Source: Dichetophora obliterata (Eukaryota; Arthropoda; Insecta; Diptera; Sciomyzidae). Taken from it: a stretch of DNA of 64,000 bases. Of this stretch, positions 22,162 through 33,520 are shown one piece after another (within the stretch, counting starts at the first letter, position 1; every line of letters begins with the position of its first letter). The notes beneath the pieces were generated by a model. That model was not told where the DNA came from, searched no databases, and saw nothing but the letters and a program-made list of their open reading frames with translations. The stretch is taken from positions 133,467,920-133,531,919 of the forward strand of contig OY986438.1 of the NCBI GenBank assembly GCA_963920525.1. The letters are read 5' to 3'. The translations under genes and the position numbers were made by a program.

Positions 22162-22931
22162 CCAAATATTTCGGCTGTAGCGATAGCCATCCGTGAGCTG
22201 GAATGGTTTAAAATCACCTCTAAAAATCAAGTTTTTTGTAAAAATATTAGCTGGTGTGGTAGTTTAAAAAATATAAACGGTCAGAAATAATAGCTATGAA
22301 AAAGTTCTTCCAATCAGCATCAACAAATGTTAAATTTTTGCATTTGGATTACTGAAAAGGCTGTTTTTCGTGCATTTATTAATTATATAATTACTTACTA
22401 ATTATTTTTAATTACATACAAAAAACATAATTATTTCAAATGCTATTCTCACTTTCAAGATATCGTTGGGAAGGTTTTGAGTGGCTGCTATTGATTGATT
22501 TATTCCTGGTCAGAATTCTGTATGTTAATATATATTAAAACTAAAAAATAAATTATAAAATAAACACATACTGAAAAATATTGTAAGAAATTAAAAAACA
22601 AAATACAACTTATGAAGTTGTTAATTTAAAAAGTTTTGTATAAATCACATGAATTCAATTGCGAGCTTTAGATCTAGTAAGTTTTGTATTAATATTTTGA
22701 AATAAAATATATCATAAATATGTATGAAAGAAAGCATTATCTTTTATCCGATTGCATACATTTGAATTGTTGATGCAGATAGGAGGAATTTTTTCGCCAT
22801 ATAATTTCTGGCAGCTTATTTCTTAAAACTATTACACCAACCAATATTTTGACAAAAACCTTTATTTTTAGAGGCTATTTCAAACCATTCCATCACACGA
22901 ATGGCTATCACTAAAATCGAAATATTTGAGG
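22162..22931. mobile_element. Inverted-repeat element with arms of about 110-140 bp
   Basis: aaatatttcggctgtagcga through cctctaaaaatcaagttttt at 22165-22245 recurs inverted at about 22845-22930. Parts of the body (gttttgagtg, tggtcagaatt, aaatattgtaagaaattaaa) are shared with 27430-27850, so this is a dispersed family. Confidence 0.6.
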
Positions 22932-23508
22932 AATATTCATAAATGCTATTGTACCTAGGATTATTTTGAGGAACTGACACAAACAACTTAACCTTCAGCC
23001 TTTAATATTCATCGCACAAAGATAAAATATATAATAAAATAAAATGAGTTATATAGCGAATGAAATTAATATTTTACTAAGTATTCTTATAAAATATTTA
23101 TTATAATTATTTTACAAGATATTTATATTGTATCTAAAATATTATTTTATTATTTCTTATTATGTATTAAAAAATATTTTTATTATGGAAACAATAAAAC
23201 AGTTGCATATCATAAAAAAAAAAATATAATAAAAGCTTACATAAGTGACATAAAAAACACAAACAATTACATAAAACATAAAGAAAAAAAGCCCTAAAAA
23301 TAAAACATTACTAAACACGTATTGCTATAAGAAAATTAAAAACTAAATTTTCAAATAATTAATAAATAAAAGAAATAGATAAAAATAGCTAAGCTCTAAA
23401 AGAAAAAAGCTTGAAAAAGAAGCTAAAAGCTAAAACACAGTTTTCGAAAAATAAGATGAATCTATCTGAATCTAGTTGAATCTAACTGGCAGCACTGATG
23501 GTGAATAT
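22932..23508. other. AT-rich stretch, nothing recognised
   Basis: Homopolymer-rich DNA with no supported feature. Confidence 0.5.
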
Positions 23509-24668
23509 GACTGTGAGTTTAGACCGCCCGAACGAACGAAAAATTTATCGCGAACAATTTATTGCAATAAATTCTTCGTTCGGAGTACTGTTTAGACCGC
23601 ACGAACATCAATCGCGAACAAACATTGGCCGCCATCTTGTACGTTCAGGCGGTGTAAACAGCAATTTGTGCATTTGGCCGAACATCAATAAATGCAGGGT
23701 TGATATCTCCTTATTTTTATATTAGTACTAAAACTTATACTCCGTTTCTCAACAACAAATGGTTTGCCACTCCATAAAAATATATTACTCGTACTAGTTA
23801 TTATAAAAAAGACTTGTGTTTAACTTAAGGGCCCATTTAAGTTTTTCAACAAACAAAAATGAAATGTTCTCACATTTTTCGTTTGTCAATAAATTTCGTA
23901 AATTTTAAGTCAATTAAAAAAAAAATTGCTAAAAATTGTATGCACTTGTTAAGAAAATACAATAAGTACTATTAGACGTCCGATTTTTATTTTAGAGAAA
24001 TACTTTTTATGTTATATTTTTAAGGAATCTCTTTTAGTCACAAATCGATTTTCAACTTAATATCCACATTATTCTAAAATCTTCGATTAAAAATTCAAAA
24101 AGTTTCAGCAGAACCTAAAATATTTTTTATTTTATTTAAACAAGCTTTTTTGTGGATTCCTGCTATATTAAATAATATTTGCTATCCATAAACTTAAAAA
24201 CTTGCATTAAAAGTTATATAGTTATTATTAAAAAAAAATTACCTCAAATAAAACGTCGCTTTAAAATTAAACTTCAAATATAGGGTTTTTCGCTTAAAAA
24301 ACTTTAATTGGCCCCTTACACAACACAATCATATTGCAACAAAAGTTAACAGAACACTTTAAAAAACATAAAACTAAATTACTACATATTTTAGTACTTT
24401 TCATAAATTATTCTCTAAAGCTACTCCTCTTTGCTACTTTTCTGTTTTTAAACACAGGGTAACACCGGATTCGCCCAAAAAGATCGAAGCTTGTTCGAAC
24501 AGAGCGAACGAAGGAATTTTCGTTCGTTCGGCCTAATTTACTGTTTACACCGGGCAAACAACGTTCGCGATAAATTTATAGCGAACACTGTTCGTTCGGG
24601 CAAAGTGTTTAAACCGAGCGAACGAACGAGGTTTCTTTCGTTCGTTCAGGCGGTCTAAGCGCACAGTG
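23509..24668. mobile_element. MITE of about 1.16 kb rich in GAACGAACG motifs
   Basis: The left end CTGTGAGTTTAGACCGCCCG is mirrored at the right end (reverse complement CTGTGCGCTTAGACCGCCTG), each followed by AACGAACGAAA. Within the terminal 170-200 bp on each side the block (gtttagaccg)(c)gaacgaacg recurs in several degenerate direct and inverted copies, resembling subterminal transposase-binding repeats. The centre is unstructured AT DNA. No exact target duplication found. Superfamily uncertain; hAT-like by its subterminal repeats. Confidence 0.7.
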
Positions 24669-24944
24669 AGAGTCTGCTTTACGAAAGTCATGATATAGAT
24701 CATTAATGTATATGGGGTACATATTTATAACTAAATATTTTATAAATTAAATCTTTGAAAATATCTAAAAATATCTTGTAACTGACAGCTAGTGTGTAAA
24801 ATCAAATTGAGTTTAAAAATATTGTGGTTTTAAAAATGCTTTTAATGCAATGTGGAGGCAAGTCGCATTATTTATCCCAAGCTGATATCAGAATTTTGAC
24901 TTCTCAAACGTCAGTATATTTTGAACTGTTCAAATCTTGAGACT

Positions 24945-25604
24945 AAAGGCTTAAACATAATAGGCTCGATCTGGCTGTAGCTAATGTCAAAAAACAACGA
25001 AAAGATAGCTCAAGTTCTGCAAAATTTGACCAAAATTACATGATCGAGCTTTTAGGGCCATTTTTTCAGTACAAATTTCAGGTCTAGTCAAATTGAGCAG
25101 ACCTTAAATCACTAAAGTTGGACGTTTTAACTTTGCTTAGGCAAAAAAGAAACACACTATTTGATAACTCAAGTAATTTAACTTCAACGAATGCTAAAAT
25201 ATCTAGTTAAACCGAGTTTAAACGTCCAATTTTGGTGAGTAAAGCTAGGTTGAACTTGACTAGAGTTTAAACTCGTACTGAAAAACTGATCCTTAGTCAT
25301 TGAAAAAATTCGCCAATTTGCTATTAATTAGTTTTGTTTGGTTTGTTCAGTTGAATTTGTGATAACAGGAATGAATCGCGAAAATAAGTTGATGTTAATT
25401 TTGCTTAAATTCTTTTGAAAGAAAAAACAGCTGATTCCTTACGGAATATTCGATTTTAATTGTTTTGGGGTAGCCAGATCAAATTAACAAAACTTGACGA
25501 AAAAGCTGGATTGAGCAATTATGGGTTGTACACATAATTATTATGTAGTTGTATAAAATTTGACATTAGCTGCAGCCAGCTCGAGCATATTGTGTTTCGG
25601 CCTT
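24945..25604. mobile_element. MITE of about 660 bp with 44-bp terminal repeats
   Basis: ggcttaaacataataggctc and ctggctgtagctaatgtcaaa at the left are mirrored on the right (ggccgaaacacaatatgctc and ctggctgcagctaatgtcaaa in reverse complement). Non-coding. Confidence 0.7.
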
Positions 25605-26586
25605 AAGATAGCGTTTCGAGCCAAGGAAAACAATTAAAATTATTTTCTCCATGTTAGCGGTTCCAAAAAACAAATTTCTGACTGAACGCTTTAATTTTTT
25701 TTACATTAAAGTCAAATTTAAAGGAGAAATTTTCCATAATTTTAAATCGTTATATTACAAATAATAGTATGATATTATGTTTGATAGAAGAAGTATAAAT
25801 ATATTGAATTAAAAATATATCATTTGTATTCTTAAAAAAATAGTTGCAGGGTAACTCTAGCATAACGGCCTTCATTGCGAAAATTATAATTGCACTCATC
25901 GTGCTCAGAGCCGCCTAAAATCAATGTTGCATCCTCAGTGATATTAAAATCGGGCGTTTAATAATTGTAATCGTAAATACTGTTCAAATTATCTAGTTAC
26001 CGTATCGAGTATGTATTTTGTCATAAAAAACAAAAAAACTTTAGTAACATTTTGGCTGACAAAATTTTAAGAAAAAAATAAAATATATATATTTTGTTTT
26101 TTTATTATTTTACGCAAAAATAAAACATAAAATTTGCCTGATATTCTGCCAAGTGAGAGGTTCTTATTGTACCTGCAAAAAAAGGTTATACAATTTTATC
26201 AATATTCGCCACAAAACTGATATTTTTTTAAATATTTTATCTTTGAACGTTGAATATTAAAGGCTGTACGTTTACCACAAAAATTAAACAAAAACAAACA
26301 TACAAACAAACAAATTTGCGTTGTAAGACGAATTATACGTCAAAGCAACATCGCTTTTTGTAGCTATGTCAAATAATAAAAACCCTTTTAAATAAAAAAA
26401 TGCAGAATTTGCAACACTGCTTTTTTATTACAGCATGTTCTCGCTCTCACGTGTTCTGTACAGCTACGCTCTTCATTCTCTCAAAATTTTCCGCTCCTCT
26501 TTCCGCTTCACACTCGAATTTATCAAGAAGACGACAAAGTGCACTCCTGCCCTCAGTCGACGCACGGGCAAGAATTCTGTACGGAT
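25605..26586. other. Stretch without recognised gene
   Basis: Mostly AT-rich. Positions 26430-26590 are GC-richer, with overlapping plus-strand frames of 61-89 codons, but these show no domain and continue into repeat DNA. Confidence 0.4.
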
Positions 26587-26623
26587 CTACCATGTGGCAT
26601 CATCGTCCTTATTGGGTTGAGCT

Positions 26624-26766
26624 GGATTCACTGATAGCCTTCAGCAAGTTTTTGTGTGAATTAAAATAAAGTTAATCAAGTTGATGAGCATGCAGGTAGT
26701 TCTCTCTCTGAGAGGAAACTTCGTATAAAAAACTTGCAAAACATGCTGAAGGTGATCAGTGAATCC
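26624..26766. mobile_element. Small MITE A
   Basis: GGATTCACTGATAGCCTTCA at the left is mirrored at the right (reverse complement GGATTCACTGATCACCTTCA), with cagcaagttttt/cagcatgtttt continuing the arm. It lies directly next to MITE B, and together they occupy a site that is empty in the paralogous copy at 34113-34190. Confidence 0.65.
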
Positions 26767-26774
26767 GCCTTTAA

Positions 26775-26929
26775 AGCGGGGTACACATTAACACTCCTGA
26801 GTGACACTCAAAAATTCAACCACAAAAATTTCTGTGGTTGACTGTTGAATGACGACGGTGCACACATGCGAACCAGCGTAAAAAGAGAGAATTTGAGAAT
26901 GAGTGTCACTCATGAGACAAAACCCCGCT
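26775..26929. mobile_element. Small MITE B with TAA flanks (PIF/Harbinger-like)
   Basis: The left end AGCGGGGTACACATTAACAC and right end (reverse complement AGCGGGGTTTTGTCTCATGA) share AGCGGGGT and then TGAGTGACACTC. TAA lies immediately outside both ends (26772-26774 and 26930-26932), a TWA-type 3-bp target duplication. Confidence 0.65.
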
Positions 26930-27429
26930 TAAGACAATACTTATCAAAGAAATAAGAAATGGTATTTTTTTCTTTTGTTTTGTTTTTTTTTTGTTTTGTT
27001 TTGGAGCACAATTTTATGAGAATCATATGTATCTCACTTTTCGCCTTGCTCGCGGTTCATCAGTTTTTTTTCGTTGCACTGTGCTAGCTAAGTCAGTGAT
27101 GTGATTTTCATTTTGCTAAGAGTCCCAAATGCATGTGTAAAAAATACCTTTTTTAAACACTTTATCCCTTAAATCCCTCCAATTTTAATGTCAAAATAAG
27201 CAAAATAAAGAATTTTTGGTTCTTTATATGTATGATTATTTAATAAACATGTATTTAATAGCATGTAATAGTGTTAAAATGCGTTGAGATAAAAAAAGGA
27301 ACTTATACCATAATAATATAAAATAAAAACAATACTTATAAATTGTGGTGCCTCGGACATGCACGGGTAGGAAAAAAGTTCCATTTGTACCCCTCTAAAA
27401 ATTAATCTTTTTCTATTTTTAATGATTTC
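26930..27429. other. Stretch without recognised gene
   Basis: Contains the continuation of the dispersed repeat shared with 34155-34190 (aagacaatac, tatcaaagaaataagaaat), then T-rich DNA. No gene. Confidence 0.4.
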
Positions 27430-27850
27430 CAAAATTTTTTGGCTATAATGAAAGCCGTCAGTGAGCTAAAACTTTTTGTAAAAATGATGTTTTTCGTAAA
27501 TATATCGGCTTCTGTAATAGTTAGAACAAAAATACACCGTCAGAAATTAACCGCCGGAAAAAGCTCCTCCAATCTGCATCAAAAAACTTTAAATTTTTGC
27601 CGTCGGATAAAAGACAATGCTGTTTTCGTGCATTTTTGGAATATTTTAAGTCATTTTCATTAAAATTCAATCAACTTAATTACTATATTTCTTATGCGAT
27701 CCTCACTTTTAAAATATCGTTGAAAAGGTTTTGAGTGCTTGAATTCTTTCTTGGTCAGAATTGACTAAATTGATACGTTTTAAAGCTAAAATATTAACAA
27801 TAAAATAAACACCTACTAAAAAAAATATTGTAAGAAATTAAAAAAAATAA
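27430..27850. repeat. Diverged copy of the 22.2-kb repeat family
   Basis: Blocks ttttcgtgcattt, atatcgttgaaaaggttttgagtg, ttggtcagaatt and aaatattgtaagaaattaaa occur in the same order as at 22190-22620. The 74-codon plus frame at 27439 is not conserved in the other copy and is not a gene. Confidence 0.6.
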
Positions 27851-29010
27851 AATTAATGATTTTATTTAAATTTTCAAAGTTTTTATATGAAAATCAAATA
27901 AAAAAAATTACAAAAATATGAATGAAATATAGCATTATCTTTAATACGATTGCAAAAATTGTAAGAGTTTTTCCGACCTTTAATTTTTGACGGTCTATTT
28001 TTTTACACCAATTACACCAGAAAAATATAATTTTTTGAAGTTTTTCCAAAATATTTTGGAAATATCCTGAAATAGACCATGGTTCATTTTTAGGGGGTTA
28101 CAAATGGAAATTTTGTTTCAAGGCACCTTAGTATACATATAATAATATTGTATTTATTTAAGCTGAATAAAGTTTGCACCCAAAATTAGGTAAAAATCAG
28201 ATTTTAAATATTTTTAATTCAAATTTACTGAGAATTTTTTTTAATCAATTGCAACGAAAACTCAACGAAATATAAAATTGAATTGGCAAATGTACAATAT
28301 TGCAGGCAAAGTTATGCCAATCAGTGGTTTGAAATGATTTCAATTTTTCAAAATCTTGACACAGTAAAAAATTCCGTCAAAAACAAACGCCCTCTCGCCC
28401 TTTTATGGTTTAAAAATCCCACAAAAAGGGCAAAGTCCCACCAAATCACATCACTGAGCGAAGGGAAAGAAAAAAAAATAAAGAGCAACATCATGAGCAA
28501 CATGGAGTTTTGCTGAAACTCTCGCAACACAAATGGCCAACTTACACGCAGTGTTGCTAGATTTTGGGAGAGATCATTCCCTTTTTGTTCATGAATTTCA
28601 ATAAGTTTTTACCGTTTTTTCCTTAACATTTTCCCGTTTTTCCCCTTTTTTAAAGTTCAGTGTTTTATTTCAAATAGAAACAATAGCAATACAAACCTTA
28701 CTAATATAATTAAATATATGCCTTACAAATTATGTCACATTTATTACATGTACATATTACTTGAATGTAAGTGCAAACACTTTCTTTTGATTTATAATCC
28801 CATGCAGTTTTAATTTTTCATATGTATTTTGGTGTGTAAAATAACATTTACTGTTAGGTTGTCTTACGGCTTTCTTATATTAGTTTTATTTAAATTTATC
28901 GCAGAAAAAGCTCTTTCAGCGCATGCACCGTAAGGCGGAAGAGAAAAATGGACGATATCAATTTTTTTTTAAACTTTTGGGAACATTTTAATTGTATTTG
29001 CAAATTATAT
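27851..29010. other. Stretch without recognised gene
   Basis: AT-rich. A word tcagtgatgtgatttt near 27095 recurs inverted at 28445 (aaatcacatcactga), but the similarity does not extend. Confidence 0.4.
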
Positions 29011-29953
29011 TTAACCCTAGAACTACAAACCAGGTTAGATATCTACCCAAGGCAAACTTCAAGCTACGTTTCTAAGTTATTCAATGACGTTATCGATTGA
29101 CGACTTATACCATAATTAAATTCAAGGTTCTAACAATAGGGCCAGGTCGCGAGACCCTTTAGTTTCTTGTTTACTGAGACGAAGTGAAGACGTGATGCCC
29201 GTGTAGGTTTGATATCTACCCAGGCTTGTACTTCTTTGTCTAGGTAAGTTATTTTTCTCTTTTTTGCTTAAATAAATTTAATTCACGTAAATACGTTTTC
29301 ACGTATTTTTTACAAAAAAAAAAACAAAAATTATATATTAAATTTACATATGGTGTTAAATCGCCATTATTGCGATTATGGCACCTTTGAGTGAGTCAAA
29401 TTTAAAATACTTCGTGCACATATTTGCTTTTGAATATTTTTTATGTGTATGAAGTTTCTTTTTTTTACTTTTTGCATAACAGAAACCGAAATATATTATT
29501 GAAAAACAATATTTCAAGGATTTATTTTTTTCATTTATAAGATTTCGACTTTTTTTTAATTTGCAGAGTCTCAATTAAACAGACGTTTTCAGCAAAACAT
29601 CATGTTAGTATTATTTTTCTAAAAGCCTTATGTGTCCTCTTTAAAATCCCGTTAAAAATTTGAAATTCAGTTGTTTGGAAGAAAAGTCATAAATTGCTGT
29701 TGTTTGAATTACGGTTTAACCGTTTTTTAGTATTTTTAGCTATTTAAGTCAATTTTTTACCAAATAAACCTTAGTAACATTGAATTTGCTCTTTACAATT
29801 TTCTTTGGCGTGAAAACAACAAAATAAGATCATGAACTTAAGAGTCAGATTACTGCTTTCAGAACGATTTTACGAAGAAAAAACTCATGGCGTAGATATT
29901 AAAACCGTTTTGAAGTTTACTGGTAAAAAAATGATTTGTAGTTCTAAGGTTAA
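29011..29953. mobile_element. Non-autonomous piggyBac-type element
   Basis: TTAA at 29011-29014 and 29950-29953 flanks inverted termini CCCTAGAACTACAAA (29015-29029) and its mirror with one mismatch (29935-29949). TTAA target plus a CCCTAGAA-like terminus is diagnostic of piggyBac. The body is 935 bp and contains a repeated subterminal word gatatctaccca (29049, 29210), but no recognisable transposase frame. A donor-like aggtaagtt at 29241 may be a remnant of the parent element's transcript. Confidence 0.8.
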
Positions 29954-30315
29954 GGTGCCATCAAATTTTGAACATATTGTGTAACTAAATTGCATAAATC
30001 AATATTTTTAGTGGCATATATTCTAAGTGGATATATAGTCAGATATTTGGAATAGGAACAGAACGGAATTAATGAAGGATACGTTTTGTTTTTCCAGATG
30101 ATAGGATCCACAAATGCGAAAAGTCTAAATGCTCCGCTTTCGTCCCATAAATTAAATCTTGTAAAAGTTCTCGGTTGTATTTACCCATTTTCCATAGTTT
30201 GCCAAGCAAAAAAATAAAACTACGATGAACAGAAAAAAAATACGTTTGAGCTCACAACAACTGATGACTATCAAAATGAATTTAAGCTATACACACAAGC
30301 TAATTCAAATAGTAA

Positions 30316-30660
30316 ATAAATAAATAAACTGGCCATTTCATCCCTTGGAAAGATTTTGACCTAGCTTCTATTAATCAATTGTGTTGTGCGTATTATTAGA
30401 TGTTTGATCACAAATGATTGAAAACTGGACCTACGTGTTTTATGCCGACTTCGAACAGCTTATTGTTCTCAAGAAGCTTTACATGGCAATTGTTACTCTC
30501 TGAGGTTTGCCATTATCTGCAGAGAGGTGACGACCGAACAGAAAATGTATTCAACTGAAAAAAACTTTACTGTCTGAGCTGGAATTGAACCCGGGCTACC
30601 GCGGTTTTTTAGCTTAGGGGCCACGCACTATACTCTCTAGGCTACGGCCGCCAGTCAAAT
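30316..30660 (-). mobile_element. tRNA-derived SINE, young copy
   Basis: On the minus strand the head ggcggccgtagcctagag has an A box (TAGCCTAGAGAG) and a B box (GGTTCAATTCC), followed by a tRNA-unrelated body (agctcagacag, ggtcgtcacctctctgcaga, ctacgtgttttatgccgac-type words) and an (AAATAAAT)-like 3' tail read as tttatttatttattt. A perfect 13-bp target duplication ATTCAAATAGTAA flanks it (30303-30315 and 30661-30673). Pol III transcription with retrotransposition by a LINE in trans is the known mode of such elements. It is one of five copies or fragments in this window. Confidence 0.88.
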
Positions 30661-30933
30661 ATTCAAATAGTAATAAAATTAAATTAAAACTCAAGACGAC
30701 TCAGATAATTTTAAAATGTATTTAAACAACAGATATTAAAAAATTCTTAACATAATTTGTTGATTTTGTAACGAAATTTTTGCACAAAAACGCTGTCAAC
30801 CCAATTTTCCCCGTTTTTAAGAGTGTTATCCCGTATTTCCTTTTGCGTTGAAAATTACCGCAAAACTGGGAAAATTCCCTTTTCTGGCAACACTGCTCAC
30901 AAGCTCTTTCAGGTTTTGATTGATGGTAGCAAG

Positions 30934-31116
30934 CATGGTAGAAGAAAAAAGGTATATGCACCAGATGAGAGCATACTGCCGGAATTGTCAAAACGAAGCA
31001 AAACTTTTTCTTTACTTTCTTTTGTTTCCATTCGCCAAACAGCTAAATTTGACAGACATGGCAGTATGGAAAGAGAGCACAGTCAGCGCTGCATATGCCT
31101 CTATTCTTCTACCATG
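30934..31116. mobile_element. MITE-2 (CATGGTAGAAG), with 8-bp target duplication
   Basis: Inverted termini CATGGTAGAAG and CTTCTACCATG, with mirrored ggtatatgc/gcatatgcc further in. GTAGCAAG occurs directly outside both ends (30926-30933 and 31117-31124), an exact 8-bp duplication typical of hAT elements. The right duplication overlaps the first bases of the neighbouring MITE-1, so MITE-2 landed on the boundary of a MITE-1 copy that was already present. The same family recurs at 40350-40531. Confidence 0.8.
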
Positions 31117-31120
31117 GTAG

Positions 31121-31359
31121 CAAGGTTCATTTTGTAAGGTTGTTCCACTTCAGAGAAATGCACTCTTTTTCGAACTTTGCTTGAACTGTCACTGTGCTTT
31201 TCTTTGTTCCATGCATAATATAATTAGCCAAACATAATATTATAATATAAATAGTTGTATCATGGTTCCATGCATCAATTTTCTTTCTTCTTTTCGTTCA
31301 TTTTGACAGTTCGATTCAGAGCTCGCTCTCAATTGCCACAATCTTATAAATGAGCCTTG
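31121..31359. mobile_element. MITE-1 (CAAGG...), copy with internal insertion
   Basis: Starts CAAGGTTCATTTTGTAAGGT and ends in its mirror ...CTTATAAATGAGCCTTG. Compared with the 178-bp copies at 40010 and 57952, it has about 60 extra bp around 31211-31272, bounded by a repeat of ttccatgca. If MITE-2 is removed, flanks are GATGGTAG and GGTGGTAG (7 of 8), a decayed 8-bp duplication. Confidence 0.78.
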
Positions 31360-31367
31360 GGTGGTAG

Positions 31368-31582
31368 CATAGTAGAACTAGACAAGGTAGTGCTAGGGCT
31401 GAATGTGTTCTCTTTCTTAGTGAACATAACTGTCAAACTCAGCCATTTCAGTATTTTTGCCAATTTTTGCTTTTATATTGCATTCTCATTGGTTGCATAT
31501 TTTGTATGAAATGTCAACTTCGTTTTGACAGTTTCGGTCACCGGCTCTCTGCCCTAACACTACCTAGTCTAATTTTGCCATG
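31368..31582. mobile_element. MITE-3 (CATAGTAGAACTAG), copy A
   Basis: 215 bp with left CATAGTAGAACTAGACAAGG and mirrored right end ...CCTAGTCTAATTTTGCCATG. Flanks are GGTGGTAG and GTTGGTAG (7 of 8). It directly abuts the MITE-1 duplication, so the same gGTGGTAG-like octamer was used again. Copy B is at 31937-32151. Confidence 0.75.
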
Positions 31583-31936
31583 GTTGGTAGATTGTTGGTA
31601 GCTTGCACGACACGCCAATTTGCTTTTGACATTTCTTTGAATTACACTGCTTTGTCTTCTCCACTTATTTCGTACTATAAAAACATATTCTTGTTTTCTA
31701 TTTCTTGTTTTAAAAAACACACTTTCTTGTTGACTTATTTTTTTTTTTGTTTACTTCATTAATTCACTTGTTTAGAATTAATGGGTTTCATGAAACGATT
31801 TTTCCCATTATGTTATTGTAAAAAGTAGTATGTTTCTTCAACTAAAGTTCTTTTTAGGTACTTAAACTCAGCAAAAATTTTATTTCGCCACCCAGCAACA
31901 CTGTTCAGATTGCTGATTGCTGCCATGTACAGCAAT

Positions 31937-32151
31937 CATAGTAGAACTAGACAAGGTAGTGTTAGGGTGGAGAGCCGGTGACCGAAACTGTCAAAAGGAA
32001 GTTGACAGCTCATACAAAATCTGCAACCGATGAGAATTCGATAAGAAAGCAAAGATAGGCAAAAACAGCAAAATGGTTGAATTTGATAGTTATGGTCACT
32101 GAAAAAAAGAACACATTCAGCCCTAACTTTACCTTGTATAGTTCTACTATG
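31937..32151. mobile_element. MITE-3, copy B, with perfect 8-bp target duplication
   Basis: 215 bp, same family as 31368-31582 and inverted relative to it. Termini are CATAGTAGAACTAG and CTATAGTTCTACTATG-like. ACAGCAAT flanks it exactly (31929-31936 and 32152-32159). Ends beginning CA and an 8-bp duplication indicate a hAT-type MITE. Confidence 0.85.
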
Positions 32152-32504
32152 ACAGCAATCAAAAAAAGAACAAATTTGATTGCTACAATCTGTGTTCATC
32201 CGCTCTCGCTCTCAGTGCTTTTGACAGATTCCCATTGAAAGCAACAGCAAAACGAGTAGATTTTTTGATTGGCAATGACCGTGTGAGTTGGGTGGGAAAA
32301 ATGCGCCAAAACGAACAAGCAATGTTGCAGCTGGGATAATTTCTGGGATAAAAAACTTAATACCTTAATTAAATATACTTATTATAAAAATTTTGAAAGA
32401 AACACCCCTAAATAAATCTGTAGCACAAATATGATATTTGAAAATTTTTTCATACAAATCGGCCCAGTACTTTTTGAGTAAAGTCGTAACTTTAAACTTT
32501 CACT

Positions 32505-33520
32505 TCAATTTTATATAATAGTATAGATAAAGAAGTGTACATTTTTATTTTCCCATATACTCCCATACAAATATCAAAACACTGTCTGTCTGTGTGATGC
32601 CTATAGACTCCAAAACTGCTGGACAGATTGACCTGAAATTTTAGTAATATATTTGCTTAAGGTATGAGATGTCTTGGAAAAATTTTTTGCCACACCCCCT
32701 ATAACCGCCACCAAATCAATAAAAATGCTATATTTAAGTTGGTTATGGTCGTATAAGACTTAAATTTGGTAATTTTGTTTGTATGATTACTGTTAGCAAC
32801 TGTGTTAAAATTTGGTTTCCACGCCCCCCTTTTTCCGCTCACAAATCAGTGAAAATGCTATTTTTTCAGGCAGTTTTGGTAATATAGGATTAACATTTGG
32901 TATTTTAGTTTGTATGGTTACATTTGGCAGCATTTGGTTATAATTAAAAGGAGCTTTGTCACTTTATAGCCACGCCCACTTTATAAAAATCTTAAAAATT
33001 GACTACTGGGCCGATTGAGCTAAAATATTGGCTTAGTTTGTATGGTTACTGTCAGCAACTGTACAAAAATTGTTTTTCACGCACCCTTACCGCCCACAAA
33101 CCAATAAAAATGCTATATTTCGGACGGTTTGGGTTGTAATTTTGGAATTTTTTTCGCCAAGTGCACTTAAAATGGGCATGTCTAACTAAAGTTACGCCCA
33201 CTTTTTGGAGGATAAGCGTGAAGTATAGCAAAGCGTGAAAGGTTTAAGCTAAATTTAGCTTAAATTTTGTCAGTCAATGTGTTTCGAGTACGATATGGTT
33301 TAAGGGAAAACATTTTTTCGCACCCTTTTTTACCGCCCACAAATCAACACAAATGCTATATTTCACACGATTTTGATCTTATAAGACCAAAATTTGTTTT
33401 TTTAGTTCATATGATTACTTTCGGCAACTATACTACAAGTGGTGAAAATATTTTGCATTTGCGTATATGGCAGTAAGACGGCTAGTGGCAGGACACCGTC
33501 TGCCGGGGAATTCTATTATA
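32505..33520 (+). mobile_element. Helentron/DINE-1-like non-autonomous repeat
   Basis: Begins with attttatataatagtatag, followed by a tgtctgtctgtg microsatellite-like core and then four degenerate copies of a unit of about 130-260 bp containing ccgcccacaaatcaataaaa and atgctatattt (about 32700, 32840, 33080 and 33340). It ends near a short hairpin (gacgg...ccgtc, 33477-33505) and gaattctattataataaaat, whose reverse complement resembles the start. This architecture (subterminal inverted similarity, core microsatellite, 3' hairpin) is that of DINE-1/Helentron-associated elements in flies. No Rep/helicase coding. Confidence 0.5.

Noticed and set aside
28283..28530. Overlapping 60-77-codon frames as a small gene
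   Set aside because: Low complexity, frames on both strands, no domain and no exon signals.
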